From Mucilaginibacter sp. SMC90 (GTDB lineage: Bacteria; Bacteroidota; Bacteroidia; Sphingobacteriales; Sphingobacteriaceae): 64,000 bases of DNA. Below are positions 7,933 through 16,278 of the stretch, in pieces. The stretch is from positions 6,572,001-6,636,000 of the forward strand of contig NZ_CP094527.1 in assembly GCF_022811725.1 (NCBI RefSeq), read 5' to 3'. A program made the translations under genes and the position numbers. Position 1 is the first letter of the stretch. Each line of letters starts with the position of its first letter. The notes under the pieces were generated by a model. The model made no database searches, was not told where the DNA came from, and worked only from the letters and a program-made list of their open reading frames with translations.

Positions 7933-9303
7933 ATGAAAGACGAACAAGAATCCTCGCGCCGTAGTTTCATTAAAAAACTAACCACAGCAACCGCGGCCGT
8001 AGCTGCCGGATCAGGCCTCCTGGCCAGCCAAAGCCAGGCCAAATCTTTTTCAATCCAAAAACGCCTTGTGGGCAACAGCCCTAACGACCAGGTAAACCTC
8101 GCCCTCATTGGTGCAGGTGGCATGGGTACCCAGGATACCATCACCGCCCTGCAGGTGCCCGGCGTAAAACTGGTAGCCGTGTGCGATTTGTACGACGGCA
8201 GGCTTAAAGATGCCAAAACCCGTTGGGGGGCCGACATTTTTACTACCCGGGTTTATAAAGAGATCCTGAACCGTAAAGATGTGGATGCCGTGATCATCGC
8301 CACCCCCGATCACTGGCACCAGCAAATTTCTGTTGATGCCATGCACGCCGGTAAACATGTGTATTGCGAAAAACCAATGGTACACGCAATCACCGAAGGC
8401 CCCGCAGTTATCAAAGCACAAAAAGAAACTGGAATGATATTCCAGGTGGGCAGCCAGGGCGTATCATCATTAGGTAACGAAAAAGCGCATGAACTTTTAA
8501 AAAGCGGCGCTATTGGCGAGTTGAACTATGCCGAAGGTTTCTGGGCCCGCCGTGCACCTCTTGAGGTTTGGCAGTACCCCATCCCTGAAGATGCCTCGCC
8601 CCAAACTGTTGATTGGGAAACGTATATCAGCAATACTAAAAAACGACCATTTGACGAGAAGCGCTTTTTCCGCTGGAGAAACTATACTGATTACGGCACA
8701 GGCATGGCGGGTGATCTGTTTGTTCACTTGTTTTCAAGTCTGCATTTTATCACTGATTCCGTTGGCCCAAATAAAATTTACGCTTCAGGCGGTTTACGTT
8801 TCTGGAACGATGGCCGCGAAGTGCCCGATGTGCTTTTAGGCACTTTTGATTATGGCAAAACCCAGGCACATCCGGCCTTTAACCTTTCCTTAAGGTGCAA
8901 CTTTGTGGATGGCACCAGCGGTACTACCTATCTTAAACTGGTAGGCAGCGAGGGCTCCATGGATATAACCTGGGATAAGGTGACCTTAAAACGCAATAAG
9001 GTTTTAGCATCCGATGATCCTTTTTATCTTGACAAGCTAAAAAAAGCCGGAAGCGGTTACGCCGAACGCAAAAAGATGCTGCCCCCTGAAGAGATCACCT
9101 ATGATGCCGATAAAGGTTACCTCGGCGGCCCGTATGATCATATGAACAATTTCTTTACGGCTATCCGCAACAAGGGCAAAGTAACCGAAGATGCTATATT
9201 CGGTTATCGTGCAGCAGCCCCTGCCCTGCTATGTAATGATAGTTATTACAACAATACTCCTATGTTCTGGGATCCTGAAAAAATGCAGCTCATTAAAAAA
9301 TAA
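7933..9303 (+). CDS. Gfo/Idh/MocA family oxidoreductase with Tat signal
   Basis: This 456-residue NAD(P)-dependent oxidoreductase has a twin-arginine signal (SRRSFIKK, Arg9-Arg10, then an Ala-rich segment), implying export in folded form. The Rossmann loop GAGGMG is at about residues 60-65, and the family EKP motif (YCEKPMVH) at about 146-148. HYDH-type active-site residues are not obvious, but GGPYDHMNNF and DLFVHLFSSLHF supply conserved histidines of this subfamily. It is followed after 24 bp by a DUF1080 gene. That pairing is typical of Bacteroidota pathways that oxidise sugars at C3 and cleave the 3-keto-glycoside, which would place both proteins in the periplasm. The substrate is unknown. 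Confidence 0.88.
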   Translation: MKDEQESSRRSFIKKLTTATAAVAAGSGLLASQSQAKSFSIQKRLVGNSPNDQVNLALIGAGGMGTQDTITALQVPGVKLVAVCDLYDGRLKDAKTRWGADIFTTRVYKEILNRKDVDAVIIATPDHWHQQISVDAMHAGKHVYCEKPMVHAITEGPAVIKAQKETGMIFQVGSQGVSSLGNEKAHELLKSGAIGELNYAEGFWARRAPLEVWQYPIPEDASPQTVDWETYISNTKKRPFDEKRFFRWRNYTDYGTGMAGDLFVHLFSSLHFITDSVGPNKIYASGGLRFWNDGREVPDVLLGTFDYGKTQAHPAFNLSLRCNFVDGTSGTTYLKLVGSEGSMDITWDKVTLKRNKVLASDDPFYLDKLKKAGSGYAERKKMLPPEEITYDADKGYLGGPYDHMNNFFTAIRNKGKVTEDAIFGYRAAAPALLCNDSYYNNTPMFWDPEKMQLIKK

Positions 9304-9327
9304 ACACATCACAGCAAATACCTTATT

Positions 9328-10065
9328 ATGAAACAACAGTTTAAAAAGCTTGGTTTGGTACTGGCCGCTGCCGGCCTGGTTTGCGTGCAAACGTCGGCAA
9401 TTACTGTTCATGCACCTAAACCCGCCAAACAGGCTACCCCTGCAAAAGGCGGATGGGTAAACCTTTTTGATGGCAAAACATTAAAAGGCTGGCATGGCTT
9501 CAACAAAAAGGGCCCGGTAAAAAACTGGACAATTATTGACGGTTCACTTGTTTGCCTTGGCGCAGCACAGGGCGATACCGGTGGTGACATTGTAAGCGAT
9601 AAAGCCTATACCAATTTTGAGCTTTCATGGGAATGGAAGATAGATAAAGGCAGTAACAGCGGTGTGATGTACCATGTGGTTGAAGATCCGAAATACCACG
9701 CCAGCTATGAAACCGGCCCCGAATACCAGATCATTGATGATGCAGGCTGGCCCGAAAAACTGGAAGACTGGCAAAAAACCGGCTGCGATTATGCCATGTA
9801 CCTGCCTAACACCTTAAAAAAAGTAGCGCCGGTTGGCACCTGGAATACCAGCAAAATTGTTTTCAATAACGGACATGTGGAACATTGGCTTAATGGCAAA
9901 AAAATCATTGCTTTTGAAGCATGGACCGCAGATTGGAAAAAGAAAAAAGCTGAAGGTAAATGGAAGGATTACCCCGATTACGGCAATGCCAAAACAGGTT
10001 TAATTGCCCTACAAGATCACGGGCACAAAGCCTATTTCAGAAACATTAAAATAAAGGAGTTATAA
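9328..10065 (+). CDS. DUF1080 (3-keto-disaccharide hydrolase-like) protein
   Basis: This 245-residue protein has an N-terminal signal sequence (LGLVLAAAGLVCVQTSA) and a single DUF1080 jelly-roll domain. The family hallmarks are GWVNLFDGKTLKGWHGF at the start of the domain, SNSGVMYHV, EYQIIDD, and the closing GLIALQDHGHKAYFRNIKIK. Some DUF1080 proteins hydrolyse 3-keto-glycosides made by Gfo/Idh/MocA-type dehydrogenases. With such an enzyme directly upstream in the same operon, this is the most likely role here. A generic glycan-binding or hydrolytic role is the alternative. Confidence 0.88.
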   Translation: MKQQFKKLGLVLAAAGLVCVQTSAITVHAPKPAKQATPAKGGWVNLFDGKTLKGWHGFNKKGPVKNWTIIDGSLVCLGAAQGDTGGDIVSDKAYTNFELSWEWKIDKGSNSGVMYHVVEDPKYHASYETGPEYQIIDDAGWPEKLEDWQKTGCDYAMYLPNTLKKVAPVGTWNTSKIVFNNGHVEHWLNGKKIIAFEAWTADWKKKKAEGKWKDYPDYGNAKTGLIALQDHGHKAYFRNIKIKEL

Positions 10066-10077
10066 AATTTATAACTT

Positions 10078-10270
10078 TTTGCTTCGTACCCGCGTATAAC
10101 AGTTTATCTTTATAAAAAACTCATTGCGAGGTACGAAGCAATCCTTAACAGCAGGCAACCATGCAATATCGCCGGCAGCGGGACTGCTTCGCCGTTCCAC
10201 CTCCCAATGATCGGGAAAGAAATAATCTTTTGATCCCCCGTTGAATATATAACCCGCAATGAGTTTTTTT
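10078..10270. repeat. Degenerate GTCATTGCGAG-family element and bidirectional hairpin
   Basis: The region between the convergent DUF1080 and VOC genes holds nested inverted repeats. CTCATTGCGAGGTACGAAGC resembles the family B left end, GGACTGCTTC...CCTCCCAATGA is a decayed right end, and AAAAAACTCATTGCG (10115-10129) is exactly complementary to CGCAATGAGTTTTTT (10256-10270). GCTTCGTACC at 10081 also pairs with GGTACGAAGC at 10130. With T tracts on both strands it could terminate both genes. Confidence 0.6.
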
Positions 10271-10285
10271 GTTTGCTATGATCTG

Positions 10286-10774
10286 TTAATTAGCGAGTTG
10301 CAGCAAACCTTCAATATCCAGCCTCCGGGTAAACATCGTTAAGTTACCATCCTGATCTACAGGCCATAGCTCTTCTGGCCGGTCCCAGTAAAGCTCAACA
10401 CCATTTTGATCGGGATCGTTCAGATAGATAGCCTCAGATACCCCATGGTCAGATGCACCGGTGATCTGATAACGGGCTTCAATTAACCTTTTTAGTATAA
10501 CGGCAAGGTCTTTTCTTTCAGGATATAAAATTGCGGTATGGTACAAGCCCGGTGCATATTCCGGTGCCGGCGAAGCGCCTTTACTATGCCAGGTATTTAA
10601 ACCTATATGGTGATGATAACCACCGGCAGATATAAAAGCAGCCTGATCGCCATACATTACCATCTTTTCAAAGCCCAACAAACCGCAATAAAAATCAAGC
10701 GACTTTTGCAGGTCGCTTACTTTCAAATGTACGTGGCCAATTCGGGTTTGGGCGGGTATTTTATAATCGTTCAT
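10286..10774 (-). CDS. VOC family protein (glyoxalase / extradiol dioxygenase fold)
   Basis: This 162-residue single-module VOC protein has the family elements: GHVHLKVSDLQKSLDFYCGL at the N-terminus, an HHIGLNTW strand, YHTAILYP and the C-terminal DPDQNGVELYWDRP. His (GHVHL), His (YHT) and Glu (GVELYW) can form the usual metal site. It resembles the N-terminal half of CatE/YfiE-like catechol-2,3-dioxygenases; the true substrate is unknown. It is a single gene, convergent with DUF1080 and divergent from engB. Confidence 0.85.
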   Translation of the reverse strand: MNDYKIPAQTRIGHVHLKVSDLQKSLDFYCGLLGFEKMVMYGDQAAFISAGGYHHHIGLNTWHSKGASPAPEYAPGLYHTAILYPERKDLAVILKRLIEARYQITGASDHGVSEAIYLNDPDQNGVELYWDRPEELWPVDQDGNLTMFTRRLDIEGLLQLAN

Positions 10775-10910
10775 TATATTACATGTTTAAACATCAAATT
10801 TAACTATTATTGCGCTGTTTTTTGTTTTCCTATTGTAAAACAAGCTTATAAATAGGTAACCACTATTTACGTTGGCATTTTACCACAGTGAGCGCATAAA
10901 GTAAAAATAC

Positions 10911-10918
10911 TACCTTTG
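10911..10918 (+). promoter_or_regulatory. TAnnTTTG -7 box candidate for engB
   Basis: TACCTTTG matches the Bacteroidota -7 consensus TAnnTTTG. It ends only 4 bp before the engB ATG, so transcription would start at or next to the start codon (leaderless). No clear -33 TTG is seen at the usual distance, so support is partial. Confidence 0.45.
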
Positions 10919-10922
10919 CAGA

Positions 10923-11546
10923 ATGATCGTAAAATCGGCCGACTTTATTTGCAGCAATACCCAGATTAGTAAACTGCCTCCACCGGTAAAACCGGAGTAT
11001 GCATTTATTGGGCGCTCAAATGTGGGCAAGTCATCCCTCATCAATACCTTAACCGGTAAAAAGGGACTTGCCAAAACATCGCAAACCCCTGGCAAAACGC
11101 AGCTGATCAACCATTTTTTGATCAACGAAAACTGGTACATTGTGGATTTACCAGGTTATGGTTATGCCCGCGCATCAAAAAGTGAAAAAGCCAAGTGGGA
11201 TAAATTTATCCATACCTACCTGGATAAACGCGAAAGCCTGCAATGTGTAATGGTACTGATTGATAGCCGCCTCGAGCCGCAAAAGATAGATGTTGAATTT
11301 TGCAATTGGCTTGGCGAAAAAGGCCTGTCGTTTGTATTGGTATTTACCAAGGCCGATAAACAATCTTCAGTTAAAACAGATCAAAACATAGCTAAATTTC
11401 GCAAAGCGATGCTGGCTACTTTTGAGGAAATGCCACAATTTTTTATAACATCATCAGAAACACAGCTGGGCCGTGAAGAGATCCTGGCATTTATAAGTAA
11501 TATAAATCAGCACTTTGAAGTGCCGTTGTTCAACCCTCCGGCCTGA
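10923..11546 (+). CDS. engB: Ribosome biogenesis GTPase EngB (YsxC/YihA)
   Basis: This 207-residue TRAFAC GTPase has all G motifs: GRSNVGKSS (G1, about residues 30-38), a Thr-rich switch with TSQTPGKTQ, DLPGYG (G3, 75-80) and TKAD (G4, 142-145). It assists large-subunit ribosome assembly in the cytoplasm. The length is standard. The UbiA-type gene starts 14 bp after its stop on the same strand. I keep the ATG at 10923 because the conserved SADFICSNTQISKLPPP opening follows it. Confidence 0.96.
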   Translation: MIVKSADFICSNTQISKLPPPVKPEYAFIGRSNVGKSSLINTLTGKKGLAKTSQTPGKTQLINHFLINENWYIVDLPGYGYARASKSEKAKWDKFIHTYLDKRESLQCVMVLIDSRLEPQKIDVEFCNWLGEKGLSFVLVFTKADKQSSVKTDQNIAKFRKAMLATFEEMPQFFITSSETQLGREEILAFISNINQHFEVPLFNPPA

Positions 11547-11559
11547 GTATAATAAAACC

Positions 11560-12414
11560 ATGAAAAAATACTTATCCTTAGTAACCTTCGCCCATACCAT
11601 TTTCGCCATGCCGTTCGCATTTATCGGCTTCTTTTTGGCGGTAACTACAACAGAATATCATTTCGACTGGCTTAAGCTGGTTTTGATGGTGTTGTGTATG
11701 ATATTTGCACGTAATTCGGCTATGGCATTTAACCGCTATCTGGACAGGGACATTGACATTCAAAACCCACGCACAAAGCAGCGCGATATTCCTGCAGGGA
11801 GGATCAGCCCGCGGGCTGCTTTAACGTTTGTCATTATCAATTGTCTGTTGTTTATTACGGCAACATGGTTTATTAACAGGCTTTGCTTTTTCCTTTCGCC
11901 GGTAGCCTTATTTGTGGTGATGGGTTATAGTGCAACCAAACGTTTCACGGCGCTTTGCCACCTGGTATTGGGATTGGGCTTATCGCTTGCCCCTATCGGT
12001 GCTTACCTGGTGGTTACCGGGCAATTTGCTATTACACCCATATTTTTCTCTTTATCTGTACTTTGTTGGGTAAGTGGTTTTGATATTATATACGCCCTGC
12101 AAGATGAAGATTTTGACCGAAGCAAAAACCTGCACTCAATCCCGGCTTATTTGGGTAAACTAAATGCCTTAAGGTTATCTACCTTTTTACATGTGCTTTC
12201 GGCTATATTTATCATGATGCCAGCTGTTGAAACTCACGTAGGCTTCCTGTACTACATCGGTATCGCATTCTTCTGCGCCATGCTGATCTACCAGCACCTG
12301 CTTGTAAAACCAAACGACCTGAGTCGCGTTAATTTTGCATTCATGACAACCAACGGTATTGCCAGCGTGGTATTTGCTGTATTGTTTTTGCTCGACAGGA
12401 TATGGATCCACTAA
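11560..12414 (+). CDS. UbiA-family prenyltransferase
   Basis: This 284-residue integral membrane prenyltransferase has about eight membrane segments. Both Asp-rich Mg2+/prenyl-diphosphate motifs are present: NRYLDRDID (about residues 58-66) and DEDFD (182-186). It resembles the UbiA-like group often annotated as 4-hydroxybenzoate polyprenyltransferase; since the organism makes menaquinone (menG present), a menaquinone-pathway role such as MqnP is possible but not shown. I chose ATG 11560 (MKKYLSLVTFAHT); the frame is open upstream but overlaps engB. Its 3' end overlaps the Crp-like gene by 13 bp. Confidence 0.88.
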   Translation: MKKYLSLVTFAHTIFAMPFAFIGFFLAVTTTEYHFDWLKLVLMVLCMIFARNSAMAFNRYLDRDIDIQNPRTKQRDIPAGRISPRAALTFVIINCLLFITATWFINRLCFFLSPVALFVVMGYSATKRFTALCHLVLGLGLSLAPIGAYLVVTGQFAITPIFFSLSVLCWVSGFDIIYALQDEDFDRSKNLHSIPAYLGKLNALRLSTFLHVLSAIFIMMPAVETHVGFLYYIGIAFFCAMLIYQHLLVKPNDLSRVNFAFMTTNGIASVVFAVLFLLDRIWIH

Positions 12415-13007
12415 GCGCCCTCCAAAAGTTTCGGGAATATTTTGAAAGATATGTTCCGCTTACTGACGAAGAGTGGCAGGCTTTATCGCAATACTTAACT
12501 GTAGATGCTTTAAAAAAGAAAAGGTTTTACGTAGAAGCCGGCAAAGTATGCGATCATATCGGCCTGGTGGTAAAAGGTGCGGTACGCTACTACCATGTTA
12601 AGGACGGCGAGGAAATAACAGGCTACTTCAGCTTCGAGGATGAAATGCTGAGCTCATACAAAAGCTTTTTGACCCGTACCCCGGCCGCAAACTATATCCA
12701 GGCGCTTGAAGATTCGGTTACAGTGAATCTGAGCCATAAAGGTTTACAGCAAGCCTGTATGAATGAACTGCTCGGCTTTAAAATGGAACGCTTCGGCAGG
12801 TTAACAGCCGAACATTACCTCATCTGTTACGAAGAACGTATTACCGCTTTCATCACCCAATCGCCCGAAGAGCGTTACAGCGATCTTTTACAAACAGGAG
12901 GCGAAGCCCTTTACCGTATTCCTCAACATTATATTGCCAATTACTTAGGCATTACCCCGGTTTCACTTTCGCGGATTAGGCGTAGGATCATGAAGATAAG
13001 CGCCTGA
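12402..13007 (+). CDS. Crp/Fnr family transcriptional regulator
   Basis: This 201-residue one-component regulator has an N-terminal cyclic-nucleotide-binding-like beta roll (about residues 20-125; KRFYVEAGKVCDHIGLVVKGAVRYY). A C-terminal winged helix contains RIPQHYIANYLGITPVSLSR as the recognition part. It is typical of the Bacteroidota Crp group that does not necessarily bind cAMP. It begins inside the last codons of the UbiA-type gene, so it is expressed with it; the epimerase-like gene further on has its own promoter and may be a target (inference). Confidence 0.86.
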   Translation: MDPLSALQKFREYFERYVPLTDEEWQALSQYLTVDALKKKRFYVEAGKVCDHIGLVVKGAVRYYHVKDGEEITGYFSFEDEMLSSYKSFLTRTPAANYIQALEDSVTVNLSHKGLQQACMNELLGFKMERFGRLTAEHYLICYEERITAFITQSPEERYSDLLQTGGEALYRIPQHYIANYLGITPVSLSRIRRRIMKISA

Positions 13008-13039
13008 TAAGGAGGCGAAAGGTAAAAGGCGAAAGGATA

Positions 13040-13195
13040 AAGGTTTTTGAGGAGAGCTGAAAGCCGAAGGCTTAAAGCAGAAAGCCAAATAAAAATTCAA
13101 AAATCTACTAAATCCGAAATTGAACTTCCGAAATCCAAAATCAGAATAATTCCGAAATCGAACATCCGAATTCCGAAATCTCCCTAATTCCTTAT
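13040..13195. repeat. Iterated GAAAGC and TCCGAAATC words
   Basis: The spacer after the Crp-like gene has no open frame and is made of two word types. First come GAAAGCCGAAGGCTTAAAGC-like words, similar to 35950-35990. Then come at least four TCCGAAAT(C) units between about 13110 and 13182, similar to 60505-60546. Confidence 0.5.
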
Positions 13196-13209
13196 CTTTT
13201 GTTAACGTT

Positions 13210-13236
13210 TTGATTTACAAAGGCCGCCTACCTTTG
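13210..13236 (+). promoter_or_regulatory. Bacteroidota-type promoter for the epimerase-like gene
   Basis: TTG at 13210-13212 and TACCTTTG at 13229-13236 are 16 bp apart, close to the TTG / TAnnTTTG pattern of Bacteroidota housekeeping promoters. The ATG follows 24 bp after the -7 box, leaving a short leader. Confidence 0.55.
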
Positions 13237-13259
13237 TTATACACAAAACGAAAAAGATC

Positions 13260-14180
13260 ATGCATACTATATTAGGAGCCGGCGGTCCGGTAGCGAACGC
13301 ACTCACCAAAGAGTTAATTAATCATAACGAAACCATCCGTTTAGTTAGCCGCAAACCGGTTAATACCAATAATAATCCAAAAGTAACCTGGCAAAAAGCC
13401 GATCTGCTCAATTATGATGAAGTGCTGTCGGCAGCAAAAGGATCAACAGTAATTTATCTTGTTGCAGGCCTGGTTTACGACAAAGACATCTGGCGGGCAC
13501 AATGGCCGGTGATCATGCAAAATGTGATCAACGTTACCAAAGCAACCGGCGCACGTTTAATATTTTTTGATAACGTTTACATGTACGGATTGGTTAATGG
13601 GGCTATGACCGAAGATACACCTTACCAACCCAGCAGCATAAAAGGCGAGATCCGTGCAGGCATTGCTAATATGCTCATGGACGAAGTTAAAGCAGGCGAC
13701 ATCAACGCAACCATTGCCCGCGCACCTGATTTTTATGGTGCTCCGATAAACAGTTTTATTGACATGATGGTGCTGAGCAATTACGCAAAAAAGCAGAATG
13801 CGCAATGGATAGGCAATCCTAATTGTAAACACAATTTTATTTATGTGCCCGACGCAGGTAAAGCTATGTTCATGCTTGGTCAGGATCCTGATAGCGGCAA
13901 CCAGATCTGGCACCTCCCTACCCCGCCAGCCATCACCGGTAAACAGTTTTTAGATATTGCCGCCAGGGTTTATAAAGTTGAGCCAAAATATACACGCGTT
14001 AATAAAGTAATGCTATGGATGTTTGGTTTGTTTAAAAAAGTGGTAATGGGTACGGTAGAAATGTATTACCAGTATGATCATGACTATATTTTCGATAGCA
14101 GCAAATTTGAAAAAGCATTCAATTTTAAACCAACAAGCTATGAAGATGGTATAACCGAAATATCGAAGAATACTTTATAA
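13260..14180 (+). CDS. NAD-dependent epimerase/dehydratase-like protein
   Basis: This 306-residue extended-SDR protein has a nucleotide loop very near the N-terminus (ILGAGGPVANALTKEL). Strands RLIFFDNVYMYGLV and ATIARAPDFYGAP are typical of the NAD-dependent epimerase/dehydratase family. The usual catalytic YxxxK is not evident; the FFDNVYMYG region holds tyrosines in roughly the right place. It may therefore be an NmrA-like or atypical reductase. The substrate is unknown. It is transcribed alone from the promoter at 13210-13236. Confidence 0.8.
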   Translation: MHTILGAGGPVANALTKELINHNETIRLVSRKPVNTNNNPKVTWQKADLLNYDEVLSAAKGSTVIYLVAGLVYDKDIWRAQWPVIMQNVINVTKATGARLIFFDNVYMYGLVNGAMTEDTPYQPSSIKGEIRAGIANMLMDEVKAGDINATIARAPDFYGAPINSFIDMMVLSNYAKKQNAQWIGNPNCKHNFIYVPDAGKAMFMLGQDPDSGNQIWHLPTPPAITGKQFLDIAARVYKVEPKYTRVNKVMLWMFGLFKKVVMGTVEMYYQYDHDYIFDSSKFEKAFNFKPTSYEDGITEISKNTL

Positions 14181-14333
14181 GTCGTAAGTCCAAAGTCATT
14201 AGTCTTAAGTTTTTAAGTCCGTAGGCTGTAATCGCATCTTGCGGATTTTTTACTTTCAGCTTATTAATTATTTGCACATCTCCAACCATAATCTGCACAT
14301 TTGCACATAAGCATATCTGCACATCTAAAAATC
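14181..14333. repeat. Iterated AGTCTTAAG and TTTGCACATC words
   Basis: The spacer before the M3 peptidase starts with GTCGTAAGTCC...AGTCTTAAGTTTTTAAGTCC (as at 2604-2705) and ends with four TTTGCACAT / CTGCACATC units (as at 4940-4968 and 54838-54880). The last TGCACATC unit reaches within about 10 bp of the chosen start. Confidence 0.55.
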
Positions 14334-16037
14334 ATGATCCACAAAAAAACAAGAACATATATTCCCGCTTCCCTCGATATTAAATGGGAAACGCTTGAAC
14401 CTTTTTATAAAGAACTGCTTGATCGTCCTATTAATTCGGTTGAAGAACTGGAGAAATGGCTGCGCGATAAAAGCGAACTTGAGGCGGCTTTAGAAGAAGA
14501 TTTTGCCTGGCGCTACATCCGCATGACCTGCGATACGAACAGCGAAGAACTGCTGCAAAAATTCCAATATTTTGCTACCGAAATTGAGCCCCAAATTGCC
14601 CCATTCAGCAACGAGCTAAACAAAAAGCTGGTTGCCAGCGAATATGTTGACCAACTGGACGGCGAGAAATATTTCATCTTCCTCCGCGCCGTAAAAAAAG
14701 CATTGGAGCTTTTCCGCGAGGAAAATATCCCGGTACAAACCGAGATCCAGGTGGAGCAGCAGAAGTACCAGTCGACCACCGGTGCCATGTCTGTCCATAT
14801 TGATGATAAGGAGTTTACTTTAGAGCAGGCTTCCGTATTTTTAAAAGGTACCGACCGGGCCAAACGCCAGGAAGTTTGGGAAAAGATCACCAACCGCCGT
14901 TTGCAGGACAAAGAAAAGCTGAATGAGCTTTTTGATCACCTGCGCAAGCTTCGCCATACAGTAGCCACAAACGCGGGCTTTGAAAACTTTCGCGATTACA
15001 TGTTCCAGGCATTAGGCCGTTTTGATTACACGCCACAGGATTGCTATGCCTTCCACGCCGCTATTGAAACTGAAATAGTCCCTATCCTGAGAGCTCAAGC
15101 CGAAAAACGCCGCGAGGCTTTAGGTTTGCCTGCTCTTAAGCCATGGGATATGGATGTAGATATCTCAGGCAAACCAGCTCTTAAACCGTTTCAAAATGGC
15201 GAGGACCTGATCGAAAAATCTATCCAATGCTTCAGCAATATTAACCGTTATCTGGGCGAGCGTTTGGAGATCATGAAGGATAACGGTTTGTTTGATGTGG
15301 AAAGCCGTAAAGGTAAAGCCCCGGGTGGTTACAACTATCCGCTGGCCGAAACCGGTGCACCGTTCATTTTCATGAACTCGGCAAACACTTTCCGCGACCT
15401 AACCACGATGGTACATGAGGGTGGCCACGCGGTTCATACTTTCCTTACCGCCGACCTGGAACTGAACGATTTTAAACATTGCCCGTCTGAAGTTGCAGAA
15501 CTGGCCTCTATGTCGATGGAGTTGATCTCGATGGATAACTGGAATGTTTATTTTGATAACGAGGAAGACCTTAAACGCGCCAAACGCGATCAACTGGTCG
15601 ACGTATTGAAAACCCTTCCATGGGTAGCTGTGGTTGATCAATTCCAGCACTGGATCTATACCAACCCCGATCATACCGATGCCGACCGTACAACTGCCTG
15701 GATCGAGATCTTTGAACCTTTCGGCGCAAACTTTGCCGATTGGAGCGAGCATCCAGAAGCATTGGCTAACTTGTGGCAAAAACAACTGCACATTTTCGAA
15801 GTGCCTTTTTATTATATTGAATACGGAATGGCCCAGTTAGGTGCTATCGCTGTTTGGAAAAACTACAAAGAAAATCCTGAAAAAGGTTTGCAGCAGTATC
15901 TTAACGCCCTTAAATTAGGCTATACCAAAACCATCAAGGAAATTTATGAAACCGCCGGGATCAAATTTGATTTCAGCGCGGCTTATGTAAAAGAGTTGGC
16001 TGAGTTTGTTAAGGCTGAGTTGGATAAGTTGAATTAA
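14334..16037 (+). CDS. M3 family oligoendopeptidase
   Basis: This 567-residue cytoplasmic zinc metallopeptidase is PepF-like. The zinc motif HEGGH is at about residues 361-365 with the third ligand in the following SEVAELASMSMEL (Glu). The N-terminal PF08439-like helical region and the C-terminal YIEYGMAQLGAIAVWKNY are family features. It probably degrades short peptides. I take ATG 14334 (MIHKKTRTYIPASL); an ATG at 14301 would add 11 residues encoded by the TGCACATC repeat, which is unlikely. It is a single-gene unit followed by palindromic repeats. Confidence 0.93.
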   Translation: MIHKKTRTYIPASLDIKWETLEPFYKELLDRPINSVEELEKWLRDKSELEAALEEDFAWRYIRMTCDTNSEELLQKFQYFATEIEPQIAPFSNELNKKLVASEYVDQLDGEKYFIFLRAVKKALELFREENIPVQTEIQVEQQKYQSTTGAMSVHIDDKEFTLEQASVFLKGTDRAKRQEVWEKITNRRLQDKEKLNELFDHLRKLRHTVATNAGFENFRDYMFQALGRFDYTPQDCYAFHAAIETEIVPILRAQAEKRREALGLPALKPWDMDVDISGKPALKPFQNGEDLIEKSIQCFSNINRYLGERLEIMKDNGLFDVESRKGKAPGGYNYPLAETGAPFIFMNSANTFRDLTTMVHEGGHAVHTFLTADLELNDFKHCPSEVAELASMSMELISMDNWNVYFDNEEDLKRAKRDQLVDVLKTLPWVAVVDQFQHWIYTNPDHTDADRTTAWIEIFEPFGANFADWSEHPEALANLWQKQLHIFEVPFYYIEYGMAQLGAIAVWKNYKENPEKGLQQYLNALKLGYTKTIKEIYETAGIKFDFSAAYVKELAEFVKAELDKLN

Positions 16038-16067
16038 GATATTCGCTTCAAAAGCGCCTCATCAAAT

Positions 16068-16155
16068 ATGTCATTGCGAGCGCAGCGTGGCAATCGCACG
16101 GAAGCAAGGCCGCCCTGTATAGCATGCGGTTGCCACGCTGCGCTCGCAATGACAT
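16068..16155. repeat. Palindromic repeat family B (GTCATTGCGAG), copy 1
   Basis: This 88-bp element has nearly perfect inverted ends: ATGTCATTGCGAGCGCAGCG...GGCAATCGC on the left and GCGGTTGCCACGCTGCGCTCGCAATGACAT on the right (in two parts). A short variable centre contains CTGTATAG. It sits between the convergent M3 peptidase and glycosyltransferase genes. Other copies are at 21475-21556, 29047-29160, 43400-43487 and, degenerate, about 10115-10270. Confidence 0.8.
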
Positions 16156-16168
16156 TGTTTTAATTACT

Positions 16169-16275
16169 TGCCGTGGTTGGCTATGGTTAAAGCTTTCAGC
16201 TTTATCTACTTGGGCTGAAAGCCCAAATTATGTTACACCACGGGTTACGCTGCGCTAAACCCGCGGCAGCTTTTT
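16169..16275. repeat. Multi-hairpin repeat family E, copy 1 (inverted)
   Basis: Read on the minus strand, this ~105-bp block aligns with 31956-32062: CTGCCGCGGG, ACCCGTGGT, TTTGGGCTTTCAGCCCAAG and AAGCTGAAAGCTT occur in the same order. Several short palindromes follow one another. It lies immediately beyond family B copy 1 and next to the stop of the glycosyltransferase. Confidence 0.65.
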
Positions 16276-16278
16276 CTT

